In this document: piece after piece, positions 1-9,790 of the stretch
Layout of the letters: every line of letters starts with the position of its first letter
Position numbering within the stretch: the stretch's first letter is position 1
Notes under the pieces: model-generated
Database searches by the model: none
Told to the model about the DNA's origin: nothing
Seen by the model: only the letters and a program-made list of their open reading frames with translations
Position numbers and translations under genes: made by a program
Source: Brachionus rotundiformis
Lineage: Eukaryota > Rotifera > Eurotatoria > Ploima > Brachionidae
Reading direction: 5' to 3'
DNA: 64,000 bases
Assembly (NCBI GenBank): GCA_016802295.1
Contig: JAESIW010000154.1
Location: 941,577-1,005,576 of the forward strand

Positions 1-2879
1 TTGGTCTTGTAGCCGATGGGAGTAAAGGCTAAATTGTTGAAAAAATTTGACCAGAATTCTTGGTCCTCCAGCTTTAAGCTCAAAATTTTATCGTGGTTCA
101 ACAGTTTTTCCAATTGTTTAATTTGTTGTTCTATTTTGAACTGAATCTCTTGTGATGACTGGTTTCTGAATGATTTAAGTTGCTTTATTTGCTGCATCAA
201 TTTGGTATTTTGGACAGTATTTCCACTAATTAACATTTCTAATTTGTGACAATTTTGAACCAAGTCAAAATTTGAGGTAAACTCGTTCAAGATTAGAAAA
301 CCACTAGGTTTAAGCAATTTCTCAATTGAGCCCTGTAACCAATTTTTGACCTCTTGTTCTGAAGTTAATGCCATTGATGACGATAAGCAGCCATTAAGAA
401 TAACTAGATCGAATTGACCAAAAAAGTCTTCTGGTATTTGAGTGTCAAATTTTCCATTGGTAACTTTTAAATTCCAATTTTGAATGGTAAAATTGTTTGA
501 CTCATTGTACAAGTATTGTGGTGAATAGTTCAATGGAGCGTAGTGATAATCGATTTCATGTCTCAAATCAGCATAAGATGAGAGAATATTTATGCATTTG
601 TTGGCACATAGTTGAGATTCACTTGGTGATATTTCCAAAATTTTCAGCATCAAATCCTTGTTGGACAAGTTTTCCACAATTAAATCTAAAGAATTTTTTA
701 AATACATGGTAGAGTTTGATATTTGGTCAAAAACAATATCTTGTCTAAATGATTCATTAAATTTTCGAATCAACTCTACTGGTTCATTTGGCAAACAATT
801 AGTTGAATGTTTCAGGAATTTTAAAAAACTTCCACCTTCGAGCAAATCAGCTAGTTTAATTTGAACTTGGTTTCTCATCGTTTGGTGACTTATAATTGGA
901 TTTTCAAGCTGGCTTTGCAGATTTTCTGGCAAAGAATTTGGTTCAATAAGAACATTTTGCTCTTGGTTGTTTATTTTTCCAATGAGATGTTTAATGTAGC
1001 GATTGCATTCAGAAAAGTAAAAGTTGAAAAAGTCACTAAGCAAACATCTGGTCTCAGAGGTTGGTTGGATTGAATTAAAGATGAATTCATTGTCGTTGTG
1101 ATCTTTATCAACCATTATATATCCAGATTTGTTGCTTAGACCATAAATTTCAGTAAATGGAATGAACTCAAGAGTTGGTTTGATAACTTTGGTTAATTCT
1201 TTAAGTTGGAATTCGGGAATGGATTCTGAAGTTGGGAGAGTAAATGAACTAGGTTCAAAATCAATTCCCAAATTGGAAAAAAATTCAATGTGTGATGGTT
1301 CAATTTGGACGGGATAAATAGATTGCTCAAAAATGGATGGAACAAAAAGTTTAATTGAATCAAAATCAACACCGTGGGTGTACAAACGGCCTAATTGAGT
1401 AAGAAAATGATGAACATACAGTTTATGATCAACAGAAATATTCAATAATGGAGTGAGTGGAAGAATAAATGGCACATTTGAATTGGTGAACAAGTCAAGT
1501 GGATTGTAAAATACTTTTTTCAACAAAGTTTGCATCAACGATCTTGGCGATACTTCGATCAAGATGGCATTCTTTGGCACTTGAATCAAAGCTTGTTGCA
1601 ACATGACTGGTGTGGTGAACAATTTGCACAAGTAGTCAATGCTCATTGTTTGGTACAATGGAGTCGAGTATTGTTCTGGTTGGCAACAAGTTGAGATCCA
1701 TTTGGTTGATCTTGTTCGTGGAACAATGTTCAATGTTTCCAAGCATTTTCTCAACATTGGCAAAATGTCGACCAAGTATTGAGTGTGGACAAGACCAAAG
1801 TTTTGTACAAAAACAGTTTGATTGACATTTGTTGTTGGTGTTGTTGTTGTTGTTGTTGGGAGTTCAATTTCTCTGACATAGATTCCTTCCAATCTCAATT
1901 GTCTCAACAAATCTCTGACCATTTGAACTGGACCAGTGATCACTACTTGATCAATTGAATCAAAGCAAACTGGAACAATACCAGTTGGACATCTTGTTCT
2001 CAATTGTTCCCATGTCAAGTCACCAACAACAGCCATCAAACATTGTGGCAAGTTTTGAGCTTGTTGCAAACAATTGGCAAAGTAGTACGAGCACATCAAA
2101 GCTTGTTCGTGTGTCAAACATTGGTCAATGTAAGCGCATACCAATTCACCAACTGATTGACCAATCATACCTTCGGCTTTGATGCCAATCAATCTCAAAC
2201 AATCGACCAAAGCGATCTGAATAGCTGTCATGTAAACAAAAGACTCGGCACCAGTCATGACAACTTGTCTGTCCTGTTGTTCACCAGTGATCAATTGCAA
2301 CAAGTTGATTCCAAATGGTCTCAACAATTCGCATGATTTCATTATTGACGAACGGAACGAGTCCAATTTCATCATTTCTCTGGCAACACCACATCTCCAT
2401 TGTTCAATGCCCATACCAGAGAACAAGAACCACACTGGTCGTTGAACCAATTCATCGACTTGTTCGATTTGTCTCATTCTTTGCTCACCATTGATCAAAC
2501 AGAATCCTCTGAATGGAAAAGTCTTTGGACTGTAGGTCGAGTGAGCGTTCAACAAACTTTGGACAGTCAAGTCACTTGGATTTTGTTCAACATATTCCAT
2601 TATTTGTTGCAATGTTTGTCTAGTTTTGGCATAGAATGGCAAAACACGTGGCAATTTAACCAATTCAGAAACAATTTCTGGTTGTTCCCAAATACCTTTT
2701 ACCATTTGTTTGCCTTCAATCAAAAGTTCCATTCTAAAATCATTCTCATTTCTTTGTTTCATAAATTTCTCCCCGCTCTTTTGAATTTCAGCCATTCCTG
2801 CACCAAAAAGATTTTTGTTTTCATTTATTGCTTCACAACCATTCAAATTAATTAAAGGTTTTTCTTGGCTATTATCCAT
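1..2879 (-). CDS. FAS-like protein, left copy (partial, runs off the window)
   Basis: An open frame starts at ATG 2879 on the minus strand and continues without a stop to the window edge, about 959 codons. The first ~57 residues are unrelated to the right copy. Next come the KS-AT linker and an acyltransferase domain like that of animal fatty acid synthase, including the nucleophile motif GQSVGEL. After about residue 455 the protein diverges from the right copy. A later stretch (LVILNGCLSSSMA and GFLILNEFTS, about 430-180) resembles the inactive methyltransferase fold that follows DH in animal FAS. No ketosynthase is present. Positions 1515-2708 are almost identical to 3591-4781 of the right copy. 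Leucine codons are mixed outside that tract but nearly all TTG inside it, so the tract looks imported. Membership of the FAS/PKS family is clear; enzymatic activity is doubtful. Confidence 0.8.
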   Translation of the reverse strand, partial: MDNSQEKPLINLNGCEAINENKNLFGAGMAEIQKSGEKFMKQRNENDFRMELLIEGKQMVKGIWEQPEIVSELVKLPRVLPFYAKTRQTLQQIMEYVEQNPSDLTVQSLLNAHSTYSPKTFPFRGFCLINGEQRMRQIEQVDELVQRPVWFLFSGMGIEQWRCGVAREMMKLDSFRSSIMKSCELLRPFGINLLQLITGEQQDRQVVMTGAESFVYMTAIQIALVDCLRLIGIKAEGMIGQSVGELVCAYIDQCLTHEQALMCSYYFANCLQQAQNLPQCLMAVVGDLTWEQLRTRCPTGIVPVCFDSIDQVVITGPVQMVRDLLRQLRLEGIYVREIELPTTTTTTPTTNVNQTVFVQNFGLVHTQYLVDILPMLRKCLETLNIVPRTRSTKWISTCCQPEQYSTPLYQTMSIDYLCKLFTTPVMLQQALIQVPKNAILIEVSPRSLMQTLLKKVFYNPLDLFTNSNVPFILPLTPLLNISVDHKLYVHHFLTQLGRLYTHGVDFDSIKLFVPSIFEQSIYPVQIEPSHIEFFSNLGIDFEPSSFTLPTSESIPEFQLKELTKVIKPTLEFIPFTEIYGLSNKSGYIMVDKDHNDNEFIFNSIQPTSETRCLLSDFFNFYFSECNRYIKHLIGKINNQEQNVLIEPNSLPENLQSQLENPIISHQTMRNQVQIKLADLLEGGSFLKFLKHSTNCLPNEPVELIRKFNESFRQDIVFDQISNSTMYLKNSLDLIVENLSNKDLMLKILEISPSESQLCANKCINILSSYADLRHEIDYHYAPLNYSPQYLYNESNNFTIQNWNLKVTNGKFDTQIPEDFFGQFDLVILNGCLSSSMALTSEQEVKNWLQGSIEKLLKPSGFLILNEFTSNFDLVQNCHKLEMLISGNTVQNTKLMQQIKQLKSFRNQSSQEIQFKIEQQIKQLEKLLNHDKILSLKLEDQEFWSNFFNNLAFTPIGYKT

Positions 2880-3524
2880 TTTTTTTTATAATTTTATGTT
2901 CTAAATTGAAATTTTTAAAATTTTATTAAAATTTTTTGTACAAATTTAATAGACTTAATAATGCTTATTTGTTAATAATTAGACTGAATTAAATAAAAAC
3001 AATACATTTAATTAAAAGATCATAATTAATTAAATTTTTTAAAGAACCTAAAAGATTTGTTTAGAATTTGAGTTGAGCTTATGATGATAAAATTTAAAAT
3101 TCTCTATAAAAATTTTCTAACCCTGGATTTTACCAATTTAAAAAAAAAGCTTGCATAAAAGCATGATATGAAACATATCAACATATATTTCACTAGTTTT
3201 TATGTAAATTTTAAAAAATTTGTATCTAGTGATGTTAAGAGAATAAAAAAAAGAAAAAGATCATGATTTCATGATCTCCATGAAAAACGAAAAATCGAGA
3301 TTAGAGAATAAGATCAGTTGGATTAATCAAGAAAAAGATTTTAAGCTTATTTCCACAAATATATAAATAGATTGTCAATTTAAATATTTAAATTAAAATA
3401 ATATCAATTTTAAAAAAAATTTAAAAGTTTGAAAATAAATAAGCCGAAAATTTTATAAAAATTTATTCTTTTAGATCCAAAACCCTTGTTATTTTTATAC
3501 CTATTTATTGTTATTTATTAAAAA
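2880..3524. promoter_or_regulatory. Shared intergenic region between divergent FAS-like genes
   Basis: 645 bp of AT-rich sequence separate the two divergent start codons, so it must hold both promoters. A TATA-like ATATAAATAG lies near 3359-3368. A pyrimidine-rich acceptor-like TTTATTCTTTTAG ends at 3474, about 50 bp before the right-hand ATG. The same motif precedes the ATG of the helical-repeat gene at 11437. It could be the 3' end of a 5'UTR intron or a trans-splice acceptor. No other gene is visible. Confidence 0.4.
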
Positions 3525-6500
3525 ATGAACGGAATCAAAGTAGTTTCAACTGAGATCCAAGGTACCATTTCAACCCCAGTTGGTGGAGAGCAAATGGTAA
3601 AAGGTATTTGGGAACAACCAGAAATTGTTTCTGAATTGGTTAAATTGCCACGTGTTTTGCCATTCTATGCCAAAACTAGACAAACATTGCAACAAATAAT
3701 GGAATATGTTGAACAAAATCCAAGTGACTTGACTGTCCAAAGTTTGTTGAACGCTCACTCGACCTACAGTCCAAAGACTTTTCCATTCAGAGGATTCTGT
3801 TTGATCAATGGTGAGCAAAGAATGAGACAAATCGAACAAGTCGATGAATTGGTTCAACGACCAGTGTGGTTCTTGTTCTCTGGTATGGGCATTGAACAAT
3901 GGAGATGTGGTGTTGCCAGAGAAATGATGAAATTGGACTCGTTCCGTTCGTCAATAATGAAATCATGCGAATTGTTGAGACCATTTGGAATCAACTTGTT
4001 GCAATTGATCACTGGTGAACAACAGGACAGACAAGTTGTCATGACTGGTGTCGAGTCTTTTGTTTACATGACAGCTATTCAGATCGCTTTGGTCGATTGT
4101 TTGAGATTGATTGGCATCAAAGCCGAAGGTATGATTGGTCAATCAGTTGGTGAATTGGTATGCGCTTACATTGACCAATGTTTGACACACGAACAAGCTT
4201 TGATGTGCTCGTACTACTTTGCCAATTGTTTGCAACAAGCTCAAAACTTGCCACAATGTTTGATGGCTGTTGTTGGTGACTTGACATGGGAACAATTGAG
4301 AACAAGATGTCCAACTGGTATTGTTCCAGTTTGCTTTGATTCAATTGATCAAGTAGTGATCACTGGTCCAGTTCAAATGGTCAGAGATTTGTTGAGACAA
4401 TTGAGATTGGAAGGAATCTATGTCAGAGAAATTGAACTCCCAACAACAACAACAACAACACCAACAAACGTCAATCAAACTGTTTTTGTACAAAACTTTG
4501 GTCTTGTCCACACTCAATACTTGGTCGACATTTTGCCAATGTTGAGAAAATGCTTGGAAACATTGAACATTGTTCCACGAACAAGATCAACCAAATGGAT
4601 CTCAACTTGTTGCCAACCAGAACAATACTCGACTCCATTGTACCAAACAATGAGCATTGACTACTTGTGCAAATTGTTCACCACACCAGTCATGTTGCAA
4701 CAAGCTTTGATTCAAGTGCCAAAGAATGCCATCTTGATCGAAGTATCGCCAAGATCGTTGATGCAAACTTTGTTGAAAAAATGCCTTATTCAACCAACTT
4801 TAATGATGACCACTGGTGTCAACACTCAAACTGTTTTGCCAACCATTATTCCTTTAATGCCAACTACTTTTGGTGTTACTGGTCAATTTGTTTTGGAACA
4901 CTTTTTGGTTCAATTGGGACGTCTCTACTTGGAAGGTGTTGAATTCGATAGTGTCAAATTGTTTGTTCCATTTAGATTGAACTCGACTGTTTATCCAGTG
5001 CCTGTTGAACAAAAAGTATTGAACTTGTTCTCTCAATGGAACATTCAACCAGAGCCAATGTCATTTATTCAAATGAGACAAGAAATTGGTGCCAGTGTTG
5101 AACAAGTTATCATGAATGCCATCAATTCAGTGAACATCACCGATGACGTACAAACAGTTAAATTCACTGTTGATGTTGAATCTTTGTTGGAAAAAGAGTC
5201 CTATTTGTTGAACCATCAAATAAATGGACGTGTCTTGTATCCAACTACTGGCTACTTGTACTTGGTATGGAAAGCTTTGGCTCAATTGAGACAACAAAAA
5301 ACTGTTGTTGGACCAATCTGTTTGGATTCAGTTTTCGGTCTACCATGTGAATTGGAACAATTGCCACCAGTTTGCTTTGAAAATGTTCAAATTCACCGTG
5401 CTACTGTTTTGCGCGAACAAGCTCAACAAGTTGTTATTGTGCCACAAAACAAACGTGTCCTCTTCCAAATAAACTATCAACCAACAACTGGTCTCTTTGA
5501 AATAGTTGAGGGCAAAAATTTGATTGTCAATGGAAAAGTATATGTGCCAAGCAATGTTGACTTTGTAACACCATTCAAAGCTCAATGGGAAAGCCAAGTT
5601 AGATGCAATTTGGTCGTACCACAAGAAGACATATACAACCAATTCAAACAACGTGGTTACCAACTTATTGGTGAATTTCAACCAATTGTTCGATCAAATG
5701 TAACTGGCACTCAAGGTGAACTTTTGTGGACCGGCAAATGGATTCCATTCTTGGACTCAATGCTACACATGAACTACTTGGCCCAACAAAGACAACAAAC
5801 AATCGAAAGCACTGGTCTTTTGTTGCCAACTAGAATTCGATCAGTTCGAATCAATCCAATTGAACACTTGATAAGAGCTGAGAAATATGTCACTTTACCA
5901 GTATTGCACGATTTGTACACAAACAAAACTGTTTGCGGTGGAATCGAAATCACTGGCATTCAATTGACTCAAGTTGTTTTGCCAAAAGATCAATTTAATC
6001 CAAGCATTGTGACCGAAACAATTGCCAACAATATTCCATTGGTAAAAAACACTGTTTTGATTGATAACTACCAAATGCAAGTACCAGTCAAGACTCAAGA
6101 ACAAGCAACAATGCCAGTACAAACCAAAAGACAAATTCAAGTACCAGTACCAGTAGAAATACAAGGACAAGGACAAGTACAACAGCCAGTGCCAGTTAGA
6201 CCAAGATTTGTCAACAACTGGACCATTGGTCAAACAAATGTATTAAATGGTCAATTGACTCATTTGATTGTCGGTGCTTTGGATTGTGATTTGGGACTTG
6301 AATTGGCCCAATGGATGGTCCAATATTGTGGTGTCAGATACCTTGTGTTGACCACTCAACGAGTAAACACTGTTGAACCAGTTGTCCTTACTGCTCAACA
6401 AAGTCAAAGACTTAGATACTTGCAAAACGAATTTGGCTGTCAAATCAAATGTGTCTCAACATTGGACTTGAACGATGAGACCGAATGTTTACTCTTGGTT

Positions 6501-7919
6501 AGACAAGCTTGCCGAATGACCTCACACTTTGAGGGCAAAATCGGAAGTATCTTTCACTTGGGAGGTCTTTTTGTTGAACAACCACAACAAGGAATGACTT
6601 TTTCAGTCAAATCATTGAACCATTTGGATAGATATACCAGAAATCAAACAATCATGCCAGACTATGGTCTTTTTGTTGTATTCACTAGATCAAGCACTGT
6701 TGGTCAAACTGTTGACATTCAAACAGCAATTGAAAGTGTTTGCGAGTCTAGAAGACGCGAATGTGGTAGACACGCTTTACTTGTTGACTTAATGGTCTTG
6801 CTTGCCAATGGTCAACAAACTCAAGTTCCAATTGAATACAAAAATGTTATTGTTCGATTGGAACAAATGTTGGTTCAATCAGTGCGAGTTCAATTGCCAG
6901 TTGAATTGCAACAATTGCCATTCTTTAACTTGAGAGTACCAGAAGAAGTAATGCCAACATTTGGTCTAGAACAAAACACCGAAATAGTCAACAGAGCTAG
7001 AAGACAAGTTCAAGAGAGACCAGTTGCTTTGATGGCACAAAAATGTGTCGAAAAATTGAACAATGTTGAGTGTGTCAATGGTCAACAACCATTGTTTGTT
7101 GTTATGCCAATTGAATGCTCAGTTAGCTACATTAGAACATGGGCTCAACAACTCAAAGTTCCAGTATTTGGTGTTCAATTCACTCAAGAATGTTTGAGAT
7201 TCGAAACTGTTGAACAATTGGCTCAATTCTACTGGCAACAAATCGAAAGAGTTGTACCACATGTTGAAAAAATTCATTTGGTCGGTCACACTTTTGGAGT
7301 TCCAGTTGCTTTTGAAATGGCCTCAAGACGACCACAACAAGTTGTTTCATTGTGCTTGTTGGATTCTGGTTTGAGCCAAACATTCTTGAACGGCTTTGTA
7401 TTTGGTGTTGAAAGCGTTTGTGAATTCGATGGTTTGTTCAGATTTTACCAACAATTTGTTGCACCAACTGTAAGACTAAGTGTTGAGCAATTTTACCAAA
7501 TGTTGGCTCAACGACCAACCTTTGATGAACGTGTCAAATTTGTTGTTGGCAAAATTGTCGAACAATCCCAAATGACATTCGATTTAGTCGATTTGGAAAC
7601 AGCTGTCCGCTCGTACGTTCGCTACATGATTGTTTCATGCAAATACGTACCATCTCAGCCATTGAGATTGAACAGAATTGTTGTTATCAGACCAAACATT
7701 GTTCCAACCATTAGATACCAACCATGGGAAATGATCTTTAGCCAACAAGAAACAGTTGACCAAGAAATGATTGAGAAACTATTCCAAGGATTGAGACAAT
7801 ACGTTTGTGGAAGATTACAAGTTCACTTAATTGATGGTGAACAAAGCACCTTTTTCATGGAAGAATCAGCCACTAGAATTGCCTCAATCTTGAACAACCT
7901 CTTGGTAGCTCAATTCTAA
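3525..7919 (+). CDS. Degenerate fatty acid synthase-like protein lacking ketosynthase
   Basis: Single-exon ORF of 1,464 aa. The order follows animal FAS with large losses. A KS-AT linker covers ~20-125 and an acyltransferase ~130-430 with Ser207 (GQSVGE) and His329. The arginine that binds malonyl's carboxylate in FAS appears replaced (YYFANC). The DH hotdog region keeps H564-x3-G568-x4-P573. A Q/V/P-rich linker (~850-900) stands where the pseudo-methyltransferase and ER would be. A KR-like region follows (~911-1090), but its Rossmann glycines read IVGALDCDLG and the catalytic YxxxN is missing. I see no ACP with a phosphopantetheine serine. The C-terminal thioesterase-like domain has Thr1256 in GHTFG instead of the nucleophilic serine, and Gln1440 where FAS has the triad histidine. 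Composition is rich in Q and V; leucine is almost always TTG. It is FAS-derived and probably not a fatty acid synthase; a structural or binding role is possible. Confidence 0.85.
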   Translation: MNGIKVVSTEIQGTISTPVGGEQMVKGIWEQPEIVSELVKLPRVLPFYAKTRQTLQQIMEYVEQNPSDLTVQSLLNAHSTYSPKTFPFRGFCLINGEQRMRQIEQVDELVQRPVWFLFSGMGIEQWRCGVAREMMKLDSFRSSIMKSCELLRPFGINLLQLITGEQQDRQVVMTGVESFVYMTAIQIALVDCLRLIGIKAEGMIGQSVGELVCAYIDQCLTHEQALMCSYYFANCLQQAQNLPQCLMAVVGDLTWEQLRTRCPTGIVPVCFDSIDQVVITGPVQMVRDLLRQLRLEGIYVREIELPTTTTTTPTNVNQTVFVQNFGLVHTQYLVDILPMLRKCLETLNIVPRTRSTKWISTCCQPEQYSTPLYQTMSIDYLCKLFTTPVMLQQALIQVPKNAILIEVSPRSLMQTLLKKCLIQPTLMMTTGVNTQTVLPTIIPLMPTTFGVTGQFVLEHFLVQLGRLYLEGVEFDSVKLFVPFRLNSTVYPVPVEQKVLNLFSQWNIQPEPMSFIQMRQEIGASVEQVIMNAINSVNITDDVQTVKFTVDVESLLEKESYLLNHQINGRVLYPTTGYLYLVWKALAQLRQQKTVVGPICLDSVFGLPCELEQLPPVCFENVQIHRATVLREQAQQVVIVPQNKRVLFQINYQPTTGLFEIVEGKNLIVNGKVYVPSNVDFVTPFKAQWESQVRCNLVVPQEDIYNQFKQRGYQLIGEFQPIVRSNVTGTQGELLWTGKWIPFLDSMLHMNYLAQQRQQTIESTGLLLPTRIRSVRINPIEHLIRAEKYVTLPVLHDLYTNKTVCGGIEITGIQLTQVVLPKDQFNPSIVTETIANNIPLVKNTVLIDNYQMQVPVKTQEQATMPVQTKRQIQVPVPVEIQGQGQVQQPVPVRPRFVNNWTIGQTNVLNGQLTHLIVGALDCDLGLELAQWMVQYCGVRYLVLTTQRVNTVEPVVLTAQQSQRLRYLQNEFGCQIKCVSTLDLNDETECLLLVRQACRMTSHFEGKIGSIFHLGGLFVEQPQQGMTFSVKSLNHLDRYTRNQTIMPDYGLFVVFTRSSTVGQTVDIQTAIESVCESRRRECGRHALLVDLMVLLANGQQTQVPIEYKNVIVRLEQMLVQSVRVQLPVELQQLPFFNLRVPEEVMPTFGLEQNTEIVNRARRQVQERPVALMAQKCVEKLNNVECVNGQQPLFVVMPIECSVSYIRTWAQQLKVPVFGVQFTQECLRFETVEQLAQFYWQQIERVVPHVEKIHLVGHTFGVPVAFEMASRRPQQVVSLCLLDSGLSQTFLNGFVFGVESVCEFDGLFRFYQQFVAPTVRLSVEQFYQMLAQRPTFDERVKFVVGKIVEQSQMTFDLVDLETAVRSYVRYMIVSCKYVPSQPLRLNRIVVIRPNIVPTIRYQPWEMIFSQQETVDQEMIEKLFQGLRQYVCGRLQVHLIDGEQSTFFMEESATRIASILNNLLVAQF

Positions 7920-8439
7920 ATTAGATGGCTTCCAACAAGCATTTGATTGTTTTCTATCTTTAAATGATTTATTATGATTTTTAGTTGGTTTTTTATTTTT
8001 TTTATTTGAAATTTTATTTTTTTTTAATCAAAATAAATATTTTGAAATGATGGATATTTTTTTATTTTAATTTAATATATTCAATGAATTGATTTTTTTT
8101 AAGATATTACTTTTTGAAAGATTACCATTGCCATTGGTGAGCAAGACAATTCCTGTCCTAAACATCATTATTTGACTTATTCAATAAATTTTTATCTTTT
8201 TCAAAATTTTTGTCTATTTTGTTTTAAATACAATCTAATAATCTTTTAAATTTTCAATATTTACCTGTTTTTTATTCCAAAACTTAAATAATTTCTAAAA
8301 CTCATTTAACTAAAAGATGTAATTAAGTAAGATATGTTGGTAAATAAAGGTTTTGAGTTATGATAGTGAAAATATTATTATCAAAAATTAATTTGAAAAA
8401 AAAAATTTCATTTATTGTGTTCAATAGGATAAAATTTTA
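7920..8439. other. Non-coding stretch downstream of the FAS-like gene
   Basis: AT-rich 3' region of the preceding gene with AATAAA-like signals around 8033-8040. No coding signal is visible before the tRNA-associated duplicated block begins near 8440. Confidence 0.5.
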
Positions 8440-8472
8440 GTAAAAAATTAATTAGATAACTGAAATATCAAG

Positions 8473-8545
8473 GCCCGGTTAGCTCAGTCGGTAGAGCGTG
8501 AGACTTTTAATCTCAAGGCCAAGGGTTCGAGCCCCTTATCGGGCG
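8473..8545 (+). tRNA. tRNA-Lys (anticodon TTT)
   Basis: 73 nt cloverleaf. The acceptor stem GCCCGGT pairs with ATCGGGC, the D arm is GCTC/GAGC, the anticodon loop CTTTTAA sits on a TGAGA/TCTCA stem, and the T loop is TTCGAGC. There is no intron and a G discriminator, and a T run for Pol III termination follows at once. The sequence is the same as in the other eight intact copies in this window. Confidence 0.95.
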
Positions 8546-9790
8546 AATTTTTTTTCATTGATTTAAAAAAGTTTTTTTTTAAAGTGATAAATTTTTATAT
8601 AATTATTAAAAACAAAACAAAGATACATTTCTATAAATTAAATGAAAAATTTGTCACCCTCCTCTTTTCGCAACCGGGCTTGGGACCGGCTTTGGCAGAG
8701 TTATGACGGCCAAACTTTCCCTAAGAAGCCAGTGGGACGTTCATCATAAACAGCGCCACTCATCCGAGCACTCACTTAAATTGGCTGCGAACTCGGCAAC
8801 TATTTAGACTAGCTTGGAACCACAAACCAAGCGACTTAAAAGTCTTAACTTAAGGCTTCCAAAGTTACGTACTGTCTGCAGAGGGTCAGCTGTACAGCAG
8901 ATTCTTGCTCCTTTCGGATTCTATACTGGGAGATGGTCGAAGCCAGCGGCGCCCTCATACGACAAGACTTGGACAAAGACCCGTAGGCCTATGTACCCGC
9001 CATACAGCTCTTCTGCAGACTACGTGAAAGACCACACACACATACGATGCATGTGGCTGCCACCACCCTCCTCTTTTTTCATCAGGGCTTGGGACCTGCG
9101 GATCGGCAGAGTTATGGTGACTGCTTTTTGATTCCATCTTTTTTAAACTTAAAAAGTTTTTAGAAATTTTTAAATCTAAAAAAAATGAATTGAATACTTC
9201 CAAAATTACATCCTATTTATACCCTTCGGACCAATTTAACTAATTTAACCAGTTTAGCAAAAATTTAATGATGGTCAATCAGGTGAAATTTTTTTTACTG
9301 AAATGAATGACCAAAAAAATGTTTTGATGAATATGAATAAAAAGTTTGTGTCTCAATTGGGCAATTTGATACTTGAGCTGTTCATAGATTTGGCTAAACT
9401 CAACTTTTCTGAGATGTCTTAATTCTTTTCTAAGTTTTCAAAACGCTCCTCTACATTGTCTTTGCGGTTTTCCAAGTTGTCAAACCGTTCATTTAGTCGT
9501 TCGTTTAGTCTGCTTCAGGTTCGTAGATTAGATTCATCACTTGAGCAAATATCGCTTTAGCTGGGGCTACATTAACTTTATCTGAGAATAATTATCTACT
9601 TTTACAGTACACTCGTGCTATAACGACTTAGTAGGTATTAAAAACTCTCATTCTAGTTGATTCCTTTGTAGTGTCATAGATATCATTATTTTTCTTTTTG
9701 TTCGCACACATTATTTAACTTTTTCAAAAAGTTAAACATTCAAAAATAGAGGAAATTGTTGTTTTTACATTTTGTTCTAATCACAACATG
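8546..9790 (-). repeat. tRNA-Lys-associated repeat, copy 1 (full length)
   Basis: Read on the minus strand, this copy starts near 9790 with a decayed ORF region, has a coiled-coil-coding remnant, a TATA box (CTATTTATA at 9213-9221 on the plus strand) and then a GC-rich core (8653-9130). The core is bounded by two ~60 bp imperfect direct repeats (8653-8712 and 9062-9122) spaced about 409 bp apart. Small ORFs in the core are conserved only because the copies are nearly identical. I cannot name the family. Confidence 0.7.

Noticed and set aside
1955..2855. Plus-strand ORFs of 60-150 codons identical to minus-strand ORFs at 3570-4344
   Set aside because: They are antisense shadows of the two FAS-like genes; their identity only reflects the shared tract.
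8473..8545. The tRNA as the head of a tRNA-derived SINE
   Set aside because: The tRNA is intact, also occurs without the repeat at five places, and the duplicated block continues beyond it on the other side.
8814..9131. Conserved 105-codon ORF in the repeat core, found in three further places
   Set aside because: It is antisense to the TATA-driven direction, begins with a non-ATG codon, and its conservation is explained by the near identity of the DNA copies.
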